Positions 22,867 to 31,394 of a stretch of 31,394 nucleotides of DNA are shown here, one piece after another. The notes beneath the pieces were generated by a model. It ran no database searches and was not told the DNA's origin. It saw nothing but the letters and a program-made list of their open reading frames with translations. Source of the stretch: Firmicutes bacterium UBA5486 (GTDB lineage: Bacteria > Bacillota > UBA4882 > UBA10575); NCBI GenBank assembly GCA_002427045.1, contig DIPO01000058.1, forward strand, positions 1 through 31,394, written 5' to 3'. Each line of letters begins with the position of its first letter. The stretch's first letter is position 1. The translations under genes and the position numbers were made by a program.

Positions 22867-25863
22867 ATGGCTGTTGACTATACTGAACAAGGTTTTGAAA
22901 CAAATATAGAGGATGCTCTGCTAGAGGGCGGGTATCAGAAAAGAAAATTAGCGGGGAAAGATGGGAAAGCATTTAAAAAGTATGCTATTGATGTAGTTAT
23001 GCTTTTTAAGTTTCTTGAAGATAGTCAACAGAAGGAATTAAAGAGACTTAAGAGGGTGTATAAAGAGCAGTATCAGCAAAGGATTCTGGAGCGGCTGACC
23101 AGAGAATTAAATACTAGGGGCATGATTGACTGCCTGCGTCATGGTATTAGAGATTATGGGGTTACCCTACAACTGGCCTATAATAAGCCTGTAAGTTCAA
23201 TGAATCAAACGCTGGTTGATTTATATGAGAAAAATATTTTCACTGTAAGCAGGCAGGTTTTTTATAGCTTGCAACATAATAATAGTCTTGATATGATGCT
23301 TTGCTTAAATGGACTTCCGATTGCCGTTTTAGAGCTGAAAAACCCTCTTACTAATCAGACCGTGGATGATGCGATCAGACAATATCAGGAAGATCGGGAT
23401 CCGCGGGAATTGTTGTTTCAATTTAAAAAAAGAGCCATTGTCTATTTTGCTGTAGATCCGGATGAGATCTATATGACCACTCGCCTTAATAAAGAAAAGA
23501 CTTTCTTTCTGCCTTTTAATAAAGGGTACAGAGGAGGAAAGGGTAATCCGCAGGTATATAATGATTATAAATCTTCTTATCTTTGGAAGGAAGTATTACA
23601 GAAGGATAGTTTGCTTGATATTTTATTCCGATTTGTTTATCTAGAGAACAAAGAACTCAGGGATAGTACGGGAGAGATCGTAGAGAAGAAAGAAAAGCTG
23701 ATCTTCCCCAGATATCACCAACTAGATGTGGTGAGGAGAATTGAAGCCGATGTGAAAGTAACGGGAGTAGGTAAAAACTATTTAGTTCAGCATTCGGCCG
23801 GAAGTGGGAAGACTAATTCTATTTCCTGGTTGGCACATCGGCTGGCCAAACTTCACGATGCGGATGGTCATGTGGTATTTAATAGTGTGATTGTGATTAC
23901 GGATCGCCGCGTTCTTGATAAACAGCTTCAAGATGCTATCTATCAATTGGAGCATAAGGCAGGCATGGTAGAGAAGATTGATCAGGATTCTAACCAATTG
24001 GCAAATGCTCTGGTAAGTGGAACAAGGATCATCGTAACTACGCTGCAGAAATTCCCTTTTATTTTAGAAAAAGTAGGCGAGTTTGAAAGAGGAAAGTATG
24101 CAGTGCTTATTGATGAGGCTCATAGTTCCCAGGGGGGAAAATCGGCAACTGCGATGACTAATATTCTGTCGGATATGACTTTAGAGGAAGCTCTTGAGGC
24201 TGACCGGATTGCTGAAGAAAATATGGATGATCTGGAAGAAAAGATTGTCGAAACGATTATCAAAAGTGGCAAGCAGGATAATATCTCGTTTTTTGCTTTT
24301 ACTGCTACCCCAAAAGCGAAGACTTTGGAGAAGTTCGGTAATCCGGGGGATGATGGGAAATATTATGCTTTCCACACTTATACGATGAGACAAGCGATTG
24401 AAGAGGGTTTTATTTTAGATGTGTTGGAAAACTACACTACCTATAAGACCTTTTTTAAGATTGCGAAAAAAATCGAAGAAGATCCGGAGGTACCGAGTAA
24501 AAAAGCTTCCAAGGCCATAGCTAAGTATGTGGCACTGCACCCGCATAATATTGCACAGAAAACAGAGATTATCCTGGAACATTTTAGGCAGGTAACAAGA
24601 CATAAAATTGGTGGCAGAGCAAAAGCCATGGTAGTAACCGGGAGCCGGCTTCATGCAGTAAAGTATAAATTAGCCTTTGAGAAATATATTAGAGAAAAGG
24701 GTTATAAAGATCTAAAAGTATTGGTTGCTTTCTCCGGAACAGTCCAGGATCAAGATGGCCAAACTTATACTGAAGCAGAGATGAATGGGTTTGGAGAAAA
24801 GGAGCTGCCTGAAAAGTTTCATACCGATGAATACAGGGTCCTGCTAGTGGCGGAAAAATATCAGACTGGTTTTGATGAACCCCTTCTCCATACGATGTAT
24901 GTAGATAAAAAACTGGATGGGATAAAGGCTGTCCAGACTCTTTCGCGGCTTAATAGAATCTGTAAAGGAAAGAATGACACCTTTGTTCTGGATTTTGTTA
25001 ATGAACCAGAAGCTATTCAACAGGCCTTCCAGCCCTATTATGAGGTAACCAATCTTGAAAGGATAACTGATCCTAATATCCTTTACGACTTACAAAGGGA
25101 ACTGGATGCTTATCAGATTTATACAGAAGAAGAGATCGATGGAGTCTGTAAACTGGAGTTTAGCAATAAGAAGAAAACGGCTAAAACGCAGGAAAAGTTA
25201 AATTCTATCTTGGATCGTTCAGTAAGAAGATATGGCCAGGAACTGAATAGAGAAGAGCAGGATGAATTTAAAGGAGCAGCAGGGAAATATATAAGAACTT
25301 ATTCTTTTATTCTCCAAATCGGGCCTTTTATCGATGTTTCCCTACATAAGTTGTATATTTTTCTTAATTATCTCCTTAGGAAACTGCCGAAAAACGGGTC
25401 TGAAGGAGTATCGCTTGCTGATGATGTGGCTTTGGAATATTACCGGAATGATAAGGTGTTTGAAGGAAGAATATCCTTAAGTCCCGATGAAGAAGGCGAA
25501 CTTAAGCCGACCAGCTTTGGTAAAGGAGTAGGGAAAGAAGAAGAAAAGGAGAAATTATCAGAAATAATTGAGCGGCTTAATGATCGGTTTGGGACGGAGT
25601 TTACAGATACAGATAAGCTCTCTTATGAACAGATTAAAGAGGATATTATTAATAATGAAGATTTAGCGCAAAAGGCACAAACCAATACCAAAGATAATTT
25701 TAAATTTAGTTATAAAAAGGCTTTTTTGGATGTAGTAATCAGCAGAATGGCCCAGAACGAGCAATTCTTCATGAAAATCCTTGAAGATAGTGATTTTAAA
25801 GAAACAGTAATGGAATTTATGTTTGATGAAGTTTATGAGAAATTGAGCAATAAAGCTGGTTGA
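22867..25863 (+). CDS. hsdR: Type I restriction endonuclease subunit
   Basis: The 998-residue protein has an N-terminal PD-(D/E)xK nuclease part (LDMMLCLNGLPIAVLELK, catalytic ELK near residues 155-157). Two RecA-like motor domains follow, with Walker A SAGSGKT (about 310-316), the DEAH box IDEAHSSQGG (about 415-418), TATPKAKT, and motif VI-like QTLSRLNRICKGK. The C-terminal helical region binds the methylase core. It translocates DNA and cuts unmodified DNA at a distance, together with HsdM and HsdS. ATG 22867 follows AGGTGGGAGG. All motifs are intact, so restriction should be active. It ends 6 bases before the convergent adenine methylase. Confidence 0.95.
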   Translation: MAVDYTEQGFETNIEDALLEGGYQKRKLAGKDGKAFKKYAIDVVMLFKFLEDSQQKELKRLKRVYKEQYQQRILERLTRELNTRGMIDCLRHGIRDYGVTLQLAYNKPVSSMNQTLVDLYEKNIFTVSRQVFYSLQHNNSLDMMLCLNGLPIAVLELKNPLTNQTVDDAIRQYQEDRDPRELLFQFKKRAIVYFAVDPDEIYMTTRLNKEKTFFLPFNKGYRGGKGNPQVYNDYKSSYLWKEVLQKDSLLDILFRFVYLENKELRDSTGEIVEKKEKLIFPRYHQLDVVRRIEADVKVTGVGKNYLVQHSAGSGKTNSISWLAHRLAKLHDADGHVVFNSVIVITDRRVLDKQLQDAIYQLEHKAGMVEKIDQDSNQLANALVSGTRIIVTTLQKFPFILEKVGEFERGKYAVLIDEAHSSQGGKSATAMTNILSDMTLEEALEADRIAEENMDDLEEKIVETIIKSGKQDNISFFAFTATPKAKTLEKFGNPGDDGKYYAFHTYTMRQAIEEGFILDVLENYTTYKTFFKIAKKIEEDPEVPSKKASKAIAKYVALHPHNIAQKTEIILEHFRQVTRHKIGGRAKAMVVTGSRLHAVKYKLAFEKYIREKGYKDLKVLVAFSGTVQDQDGQTYTEAEMNGFGEKELPEKFHTDEYRVLLVAEKYQTGFDEPLLHTMYVDKKLDGIKAVQTLSRLNRICKGKNDTFVLDFVNEPEAIQQAFQPYYEVTNLERITDPNILYDLQRELDAYQIYTEEEIDGVCKLEFSNKKKTAKTQEKLNSILDRSVRRYGQELNREEQDEFKGAAGKYIRTYSFILQIGPFIDVSLHKLYIFLNYLLRKLPKNGSEGVSLADDVALEYYRNDKVFEGRISLSPDEEGELKPTSFGKGVGKEEEKEKLSEIIERLNDRFGTEFTDTDKLSYEQIKEDIINNEDLAQKAQTNTKDNFKFSYKKAFLDVVISRMAQNEQFFMKILEDSDFKETVMEFMFDEVYEKLSNKAG

Positions 25864-25869
25864 GGTGAA

Positions 25870-26712
25870 CTACCAATTTTTAACCAGTACTTCAGAAATC
25901 TTACCTCTTTTTTCGGCTACAGAGTTTATATTGCGGGAAGCAGAAACGATCAGGATTGGTTTGTATTTGCTGTATAAATCCAGGATGAAATCCGTAGCAG
26001 AATTAGACAGCAGACATTTTACCCCTTTTTCAGTTAAGCGATCATATACTTTTTTAAGTCTTTTTTGTTCGTTACGATCGAAACCATTAATATCGTAGCC
26101 TGTAAATGAAGCAGTATCTGATACTGGATCATAAGGAGGATCAAAATAGACAAAATCTCCTTTTTTACCATCTTGTACTGCTGTTTCGAAATCCTCATTT
26201 AAGATTTTCACATCATTTTTATTTAAATATCTATGAACAGCTTTTAAAACCGCCTTATTGAGAATATTAGGGTTTTTATATCTGCCAAAGGGCACATTAA
26301 ACTGGCCTTGGCTATTTACCCGAAAAAGCCCATTGTAACAAGTTTTATTGAGAAAGATGATCCGTGAAGCTTTTTCAACAGGAGTAAGTTTATTATATTC
26401 TTTTACATTCCGATCTAATTTCCGTATTCGATAGTAATAATTTTCATTATTTTTATGTTTTTGTAAATCGGCAAGGAGATCATCTAAATTATCTTTTATT
26501 ACTTGATAGCAGTTCATAAGCTCAGAATTACTATCATTGATTACTGCCTTTTGTGGTTGGAGCTCGAATAAAACTGCACCAGCTCCGACAAAAGGTTCAT
26601 AGTAGGTGTTGAATTTTGGTATATGTTTAGTTATTTCTGGAAGTAGTTGCCGTTTGCCACCTGCCCACTTTAAGAAAGGTTTTGCTAAACTGCTTCTTCT
26701 AAAAGATGCCAT
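25870..26712 (-). CDS. dam: D12-class DNA adenine-N6 methyltransferase (Dam-like)
   Basis: The 280-residue protein has the SAM-binding motifs KWAGGKRQLLPEI (15-27) and FVGAG (41-45), the family motif LNKTCYNGLFRVN (121-133), and the catalytic DPPY (191-194). This class often methylates GATC, but the target is not proven. It points toward hsdR, tail to tail, with only six bases between the stops. No partner endonuclease (for example DpnII-like) lies nearby, so it is an orphan methylase, possibly for regulation or for protection against restriction. ATG 26712 follows AAAGGAG and an extended -10 promoter. A terminator at 26806-26845 isolates it from the upstream minus-strand gene. Confidence 0.93.
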   Translation of the reverse strand: MASFRRSSLAKPFLKWAGGKRQLLPEITKHIPKFNTYYEPFVGAGAVLFELQPQKAVINDSNSELMNCYQVIKDNLDDLLADLQKHKNNENYYYRIRKLDRNVKEYNKLTPVEKASRIIFLNKTCYNGLFRVNSQGQFNVPFGRYKNPNILNKAVLKAVHRYLNKNDVKILNEDFETAVQDGKKGDFVYFDPPYDPVSDTASFTGYDINGFDRNEQKRLKKVYDRLTEKGVKCLLSNSATDFILDLYSKYKPILIVSASRNINSVAEKRGKISEVLVKNW

Positions 26713-26736
26713 TTATGATTTCTCCTTTCGATGTTA

Positions 26737-26745
26737 ATTATAACA
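26737..26745 (-). promoter_or_regulatory. Extended -10 promoter of the adenine methylase
   Basis: The minus strand reads TGTTATAAT, a perfect TGnTATAAT extended -10, about 25 bases before the start codon. No good -35 was found, as is common for extended -10 promoters. Confidence 0.6.
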
Positions 26746-26805
26746 AAGTTATTAAGTCATCATGGGCAACAAACATAGAGTGAAGGCCTTTCTTTAAAGT
26801 TAATA

Positions 26806-26845
26806 AAAAGGAAGATGCATAGGCATGCCTGTGCATCTTCCTTTT
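26806..26845. terminator. Strong intrinsic terminator
   Basis: AAAAGGAAGATGCA (26806-26819) pairs perfectly with TGCATCTTCCTTTT (26832-26845), and the loop itself contains AGGCATGCCT. U-rich tails follow on both strands. It stands downstream of the prsA-like gene on the minus strand. Confidence 0.85.
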
Positions 26846-26878
26846 CTCTTTTTGATGTCTAAAACCTTCACTTTAATT

Positions 26879-27738
26879 CTATAGAAAATGTTTGATTTCG
26901 TATTTCGGGTAAATCTCTGCAAACCAGACTTGATATTCTGTTTTCATTTTATCTTGAAATAAGAGGTCAGCTATTTGTTCTTTGCTTTCTTTGTAGTTTG
27001 CTTCTTGGGCTTCTTTCTTTTCTTCTACTTTAATCAGGTGGTATCCGTATTCTGTTAGGCAAAGGCTGCCTTTTCAAATTCTTTAGCCATTTGTCCGCTG
27101 CTGACGTAACCGAGGTTTCCTCCATTATTTTTGGTCATTGTATCTATTGAAAACTCTTTAGCTAATTTAGCAAAATCCTCACCATTCATTAGTTTTTCTC
27201 TGATCTTATCGGCTTCTTGTTTAGTCTTGACCAAAATGTGGCTGGTTTTTACCTGTTCTTCCTGGGTAAAAGCTTCCTTGTTTTCTTCAAAATAGGTTTT
27301 ACTTTCCTCTTCAGTAATGGAGATCCGTGGTTTTAAAAGCTTTTCTATTCTTAAATTCATTATCAGATCTTTTTTAACATCATCTAAAGAATAAATACTC
27401 ATTTCCAAGGCTTGGGTAAAAGCTTCTTTACCACCATAGTAATTGTAATACTCTTCCATCTCCTTTTGAATCTCTTGGTCAGAAATCACGATCTTCTGTT
27501 TTTTGGCTTCAAGTTCAATAATTTTTTGCGAAATCAATGCATTTAATCCTTGTTGACCGCTTTGTTGAACTAATAGATTATACAATTCCTCCTTAGTAAT
27601 ATTATCGCCATTTACACTAGCTACAACTTGTGAGTTTGAATTCCCCTTTACTAGGCTGATAACAAGACCGGAGAGAATACACAGAATGATAAAACAAGCT
27701 ACTACACTCCGTTTTATTTTTGGAAATTTCCACTTCAT
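26879..27738 (-). pseudogene. prsA: PrsA-like parvulin foldase gene, broken by a short deletion
   Basis: ATG 27738 begins an N-terminal membrane anchor (VVACFIILCILSGLVISLV, no lipobox Cys). A SurA-like chaperone segment follows (VNGDNITKEELYNLL), then a parvulin domain starting EQVKTSHILVKTKQEAD and running through NNGGNLGYVSSGQM to FEKAAFA, where the frame stops at 27055-27057. In another frame the DNA resumes at once with TEYGYHLIKVEEKKEA, the last strand of the same domain, and a helical tail to TAG 26879-26881. The missing part is the KPGEIS...VK turn, about 31 bases, judged by family spacing. The encoded 227-residue product would lack the last strand of the PPIase and the C-terminal helices, so folding activity is doubtful. 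Upstream signals are intact. Confidence 0.8.
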
Positions 27739-27767
27739 GTCTCAGCACTCCTTAATATTGATGTACT

Positions 27768-27776
27768 ATTATAACA
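27768..27776 (-). promoter_or_regulatory. Extended -10 promoter of the prsA-like gene
   Basis: The minus strand reads TGTTATAAT, about 30 bases upstream of the start codon, with an AAGGAG ribosome site between. The same extended -10 precedes the adenine methylase. Confidence 0.6.
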
Positions 27777-27834
27777 AATAATTATGGTTAACTGGCATAG
27801 TAAATTAAGGAAGTGCACAATGGGTTGTTTTAAA

Positions 27835-28224
27835 TTAGGTTTTTTTCTCGAATTTGGTTTTGCATTTTGGACAGGTAATAATAATTGCTCCTTTGCCTTT
27901 TGGAACCCGTAATCTGATTCTGCAATTTGGGCATTTATAATAGCGGTGATTTCTGTCTTGAACACGGCTTTGAACTTGCTTCAACCAGGAATAAACAGGA
28001 CTCATCCAGATGGCGAACTTATAATTTTCCATCCTCCGTTTAGCTATATCCTTTGAAAACATTCTATAAAGGCAGAAGCCCAAGGGCAGATAACTAATAA
28101 CTGCGAAGAGTGGAAAATTGGTTAGCTTAGCGAGCATGCTTAATAAAAATGATAAAATGAGGAGAACTATAGAAAGTTGGTCCCCACCGTATCTTCCCAT
28201 CATAAATCTTCTTAACCAGTTCAT
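27835..28224 (-). CDS. Small membrane protein with C-terminal zinc ribbon
   Basis: The 129-residue protein has two adjacent hydrophobic helices (LSIVLLILSFLLSMLAKL and FPLFAVISYLPLGFCLYRM). A basic amphipathic stretch follows, then a four-cysteine zinc ribbon (CPNCRIRLRVPKGKGAI, then CPKCKTKF). The N-terminal segment MNWLRRFMMGRYGGDQLS is characteristic of a family common in Bacillota and of unknown function. The ribbon would face the cytoplasm if both helices span the membrane. ATG 28224 follows GAGAGGAG. An alternative minus-strand frame at 27735-27965 overlapping it is a shadow. Confidence 0.85.
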   Translation of the reverse strand: MNWLRRFMMGRYGGDQLSIVLLILSFLLSMLAKLTNFPLFAVISYLPLGFCLYRMFSKDIAKRRMENYKFAIWMSPVYSWLKQVQSRVQDRNHRYYKCPNCRIRLRVPKGKGAIIITCPKCKTKFEKKT

Positions 28225-28293
28225 CTGTTTTCTCCTCTCTTAAGTTTTATCTTATAACATTAATTTTATTGAATCTTATGTGCTTTGTAAAGT

Positions 28294-28350
28294 TTAAAGA
28301 ATTGCATAATGGATTATTTAAGATTGACCACAATTGCAATTCCCTCAAGT
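28294..28350. repeat. Palindromic intergenic repeat, copy C (short form)
   Basis: The left arm GAATTGCATAATGG runs through TATTTAAGATT to CCACAAT, and the right end is TGCAATTCCCTC. Its complement aligns closely with the right half of copy A (ATTGTGG, AATCTTAAATAAT, CAATTC). The middle and most of the right arm are missing, so it looks like a deletion derivative. The remaining space 28225-28542 holds a terminator and no gene. Confidence 0.65.
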
Positions 28351-28442
28351 TAAGTATTGCCTAGCTGGGGTAGATAACATCTAGTAAGAATAACAAGCAC
28401 TAGAGATGAGTTAAGGAGATACATTATTCCTCGAATAAAAGT

Positions 28443-28470
28443 AAGAGGGAGTAAGAAGATACTCCCTCTT
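28443..28470 (-). terminator. Intrinsic terminator after the calcium ATPase
   Basis: AAGAGGGAGTA (28443-28453) pairs perfectly with TACTCCCTCTT (28460-28470) around a 6-base loop, with further AAAAGTA/TACTTTT pairing outside. It lies about 70 bases downstream of the ATPase stop on the minus strand. Confidence 0.8.
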
Positions 28471-28542
28471 ATACTTTTCATTATTCATTAATTAGAGCCT
28501 TCAATATTCTGAACTCTTCGAAAACTGGGTTTTATTTACCAT

Positions 28543-31143
28543 CTATTGTTTAGAATCGCCAAAGAGGTGGGTAAATAACTTTACGATTTCTACAATCGGA
28601 ATAATTGCCAAGGCTAGAGTAATAGCGATAAAAAGATTGTTGGCTGAAAGGGCAGATAGTTCAAATATGCTATTAATTCCTGGTAGATAAATAACAAGGA
28701 TTGTTAATAAAAACGATAAGAGCATAGCACCAAAGAGATACTTGTTATGACTTTTCAGTTTAAAGATTGATTTTGTTCTGGAACGTAGATTCAAAGAGTG
28801 AAAAACTTCACAAAGTGATAGGGTGAGAAAGGCCATTGTCATCCCGATAATCTGCGACTGCTGGTGACCGATGAAGAAGGAGATTAGAGTTAAAACTGAA
28901 ATAATAAGTCCTTGATAGAGTACGCTTGTCCCCAGTCCGCCGGCAAAAACTCCTTCTTTGGCATTACGCGGGGCTTTCTCCATGATATCAGCTTCTGCTT
29001 CTTCCATTCCCAGGGCGATGGCAGGAAAAGAATCAGTGACAAGATTAATCCATAAAATATGAATGGGTGAAAAAAGACGGAAATTCATGATGGTTGCTAC
29101 AAACAGGACAACTACTTCGCTTAGATTGGAAGATAAGAGAAATTGGATGGCCTTACGAATATTATCATATATTCTGCGTCCCTCTTCAACCGCATAGACA
29201 ATTGAAGCAAAATTATCATCGGCTAAGACCATATCAGATACGTTTTTAGTAACATCGGTTCCGGTTATCCCCATCCCAACACCGATATCTGCTGATTTGA
29301 GAGCTGGGGCATCATTAACGCCATCACCGGTCATGGCCGTGATTTTCCCAAATTTTCTCCACGTATTGACGATCCTGACCTTATGCTCCGGCTGTACGCG
29401 GGCATAAACGGAGTAAGTTTTGATTCTGGCTTCAAACTCCTCTTCGGACATTTGGGATAGTTCTGCCCCAGTAAGAGCTTGACTCTCATCTGTGATCAAA
29501 CCTAACTCTTTGGCAATGGCTACTGCGGTGTCTTTATGGTCACCTGTGATCATAATCGGCCGTATCCCGGCCTGGCGGCATTCTTCAATAGCTGCTTTGA
29601 CCTCGGGCCGTACAGGATCAATCATCCCGGCAAGGCCAATAAAGGTTAAATCTTGTTCTAAGCTTTCCGGAGAGATTTCATCAGGTAGTGAAGTAGTTTC
29701 TTTCATTGCTGAACCCAGGACACGCAAAGCTTTACTGGCCATTTTCCTATTCTCTTTAAGAATCAGCAAGCGCAGTTCATCCGTTAAAGGAACTACACCA
29801 TCAGCGGTAAACATCCGGGTGCACTTGTTTAAAAGTTCATCAGGAGCTCCTTTAGTGTATTGAATATATTTACCATTACAATCCTTGTGAACTGTAGACA
29901 TCATCTTCCGCATTGAATCAAAAGGTGCTTCTGCGACCCGTGGGAGCTTTTGTTCCATTTGTTCTTTAACTATTCCTTCTGCAAAAGCATATCTGATGAG
30001 GGCATTTTCGGTGGGTTCACCAATAGCTTCGCCATTTCTTTGGGAAAGAACAGCATCATTACAAAGTGCCATTGATACGGCAAGTTGCTTAGTATTTCCA
30101 AAAGTATCAACAACCGTCATTTTATTCTGGGTTAGAGTACCGGTCTTATCTGAACAGATGATCTGGGTGCAGCCTAACGTTTCTACGGCTGTGAGTCTAC
30201 GAATAATTGAGCTACGTTTAGACATTTTAGTAACGCCGATTGATAAAACAATAGTAACAACTGCGACTAATCCTTCTGGGATGGCTGCTACAGCCAGACT
30301 AATAGCAGTCAAAAACATTTCCAGGACATGGCCACCGGAAAAACCACCATTCGTAAAAACACTAAAGAGAAAGATAAAAACACAGATTCCCAGTACGCCG
30401 ATACTAAGGATACGGCTTAATTCAGCCAGCTTTTTCTGGAGGGGTGTTTTTTCATTATCAGTAGTGGAAAGTATATTAGCGATTTTTCCCATTTCTGTTG
30501 ACATTCCGGTATTGACTACTACGCCTTCTCCATGACCATATACTACATTTGTTCCCATATAAGCCATATTATGACGATCGCCAAGTGAGATTTCATGCTC
30601 TCCGGCCTGCAGGGCTTCCTTACTTTTTGTTGTTGGTACGGATTCACCGGTTAGGGATGCTTCTTCAATTTTTAAGCTTGAAGCCTGAATGATTCTCATG
30701 TCAGCAGGGACGGCATCACCAGCCTCCAAAAGTACGATGTCTCCCGGGACAATTTCTTCAGACTTAATTGAAATAACTTCTTTATTTCTCCGTACTTTTG
30801 AGTAAGGGGAGGCCATTTTTTGTAGAGCTTCAATAGCTTTTTCGGCTTTTCCTTCCTGTACAATGCCGAGGATTGAATTAAGAACCACCACGGTCAGGAT
30901 GATAACTGTATCAGTAATTTCTCCGACTGCACCGGAAATAATTCCGGCAATGAGCAGAATAATGATCATGGGATCAGAGATCTGTCCTAAAAAGCGGGCG
31001 GCAAGTGATTTTTTCTTACCTTCTTTCAGCTTATTTTTACCGTATTTAACAAGCCTTGACCTGGATTCTGATTCATCAAGCCCGTTTTTTGTAGTGTTCT
31101 GTGCATCTAGAACGCTTTCAACTTCTTCAAGATAGTATTTCAT
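28543..31143 (-). CDS. P-type Ca2+-transporting ATPase (SERCA-like, type IIA)
   Basis: The 866-residue membrane pump has the actuator motif TGES (165-168), the phosphorylated Asp in CSDKTGTLTQNK (D332), the nucleotide-domain motif KGAPDELL, and the hinge motifs MITGDHKDTA and TGDGVNDAPALKSADIG. The ion-site residues of SERCA are matched: PEGL in M4 (289-292), the N and E of SSNLSEVV in M5, and NLVTD in M6. Ca2+ export, like YloB of Bacillus or LMCA1 of Listeria, is therefore likely, though Mn2+ cannot be excluded. It has an N-terminal cation-ATPase domain and about ten membrane helices, and is complete. ATG 31143 follows a GGGAGGG site. It stands alone between its terminator and the right-edge spacer. 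Confidence 0.94.
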   Translation of the reverse strand: MKYYLEEVESVLDAQNTTKNGLDESESRSRLVKYGKNKLKEGKKKSLAARFLGQISDPMIIILLIAGIISGAVGEITDTVIILTVVVLNSILGIVQEGKAEKAIEALQKMASPYSKVRRNKEVISIKSEEIVPGDIVLLEAGDAVPADMRIIQASSLKIEEASLTGESVPTTKSKEALQAGEHEISLGDRHNMAYMGTNVVYGHGEGVVVNTGMSTEMGKIANILSTTDNEKTPLQKKLAELSRILSIGVLGICVFIFLFSVFTNGGFSGGHVLEMFLTAISLAVAAIPEGLVAVVTIVLSIGVTKMSKRSSIIRRLTAVETLGCTQIICSDKTGTLTQNKMTVVDTFGNTKQLAVSMALCNDAVLSQRNGEAIGEPTENALIRYAFAEGIVKEQMEQKLPRVAEAPFDSMRKMMSTVHKDCNGKYIQYTKGAPDELLNKCTRMFTADGVVPLTDELRLLILKENRKMASKALRVLGSAMKETTSLPDEISPESLEQDLTFIGLAGMIDPVRPEVKAAIEECRQAGIRPIMITGDHKDTAVAIAKELGLITDESQALTGAELSQMSEEEFEARIKTYSVYARVQPEHKVRIVNTWRKFGKITAMTGDGVNDAPALKSADIGVGMGITGTDVTKNVSDMVLADDNFASIVYAVEEGRRIYDNIRKAIQFLLSSNLSEVVVLFVATIMNFRLFSPIHILWINLVTDSFPAIALGMEEAEADIMEKAPRNAKEGVFAGGLGTSVLYQGLIISVLTLISFFIGHQQSQIIGMTMAFLTLSLCEVFHSLNLRSRTKSIFKLKSHNKYLFGAMLLSFLLTILVIYLPGINSIFELSALSANNLFIAITLALAIIPIVEIVKLFTHLFGDSKQ

Positions 31144-31394
31144 TTAATAGTAACCCTCCCAAGTTCTATAGCCTTTACAATTAATTTAGCATGTTATATG
31201 ATCATAAAAAACCCATAGAGATGGCTAAGTGTCCCAAATTTACACAGATAGCTTAAATTGGGGGGCTGTTTCTAAGTGGTCCCCCACCCCAGCAAGCTGG
31301 GGCAAGCAAAAGGATGAAAATTGGACTTTCATCTAAATCTTACAAAGGCGGTCATTCAACCGAGCGACGAATAATCTCATTTTTCGCCTACCTT
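31144..31394. other. Unassigned right-edge spacer
   Basis: No gene is recognised on either strand. CCCCAGCAAGCTGGGG near 31291-31307 forms a tight hairpin, and the surrounding DNA is more GC-rich than the neighbouring intergenic regions. It might be the non-coding end of a mobile element that continues outside the window. Confidence 0.3.

Noticed and set aside
27735..27965. 76-residue minus-strand frame
   Set aside because: It overlaps the zinc-ribbon gene in another frame, and its sequence is a shadow of the CPNC/CPKC region.
29492..30535. Plus-strand frames opposite the calcium ATPase
   Set aside because: They are antisense to a complete, motif-rich ATPase gene and contain no recognisable domains.
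1..31394. CRISPR array or cas genes
   Set aside because: No regularly spaced direct repeats with unique spacers and no Cas motifs were found; the palindromic repeats are far apart and irregular.

Overview
The window looks like a chromosomal segment of a low-GC Bacillota (Firmicutes), most likely an anaerobic Clostridia-type lineage. The evidence is strong AGGAGG ribosome binding sites, frequent TTG/GTG starts, CCA-encoding tRNA genes, a PrsA-like foldase, an L-lactate dehydrogenase, and a Gld-like ABC cluster of the kind found outside Bacteroidetes. No phage, plasmid or CRISPR hallmark is visible.

Region 1 (1-8470) is a secreted-protein neighbourhood in flux. It holds the end of an M23 peptidoglycan peptidase, three intact or near-intact secreted leucine-rich-repeat (LRR) proteins of the 22-residue internalin type, and a PQQ-type beta-propeller protein. 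Between them lie broken genes: a Phd-Uma2 fusion with one in-frame stop, a fourth LRR gene reduced to its signal peptide and cap, an IS3-family relic, a frameshifted NlpC/P60-like gene, and the tail of a second beta-propeller gene. The M23 protein and the first LRR protein share a C-terminal domain of about 80 residues that I do not recognise.

Region 2 (8479-17314) is housekeeping-like. It carries tRNA-Pro(CGG) with a consensus promoter; a four-gene operon of ABC ATPase, permease, GldG-like protein and DUF4340 protein; an MBL/beta-CASP nuclease; lactate dehydrogenase; RNase HI; and a tRNA-Gln(CTG)/tRNA-Glu(CTC) pair with a consensus promoter and a terminator.

Region 3 (17446-26845) is a defence and toxin-antitoxin island: hicAB under a consensus promoter containing a direct-repeat operator, an orphan BRCT fragment, a type I restriction-modification operon hsdM-hsdS-rhuM-hsdR with overlapping genes, and a convergent stand-alone D12-class adenine methylase.

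Region 4 (26806-31394, mostly minus strand) holds a prsA-like foldase gene broken by a short deletion, a small membrane protein with a zinc ribbon, and a SERCA-like P-type calcium ATPase.

A family of imperfect palindromic repeats, sharing a CCACAAT arm and GAATTGCATAAT ends, is scattered in intergenic spaces (about 6836, 13510 and 28294, with weaker halves near 8792 and 13771).
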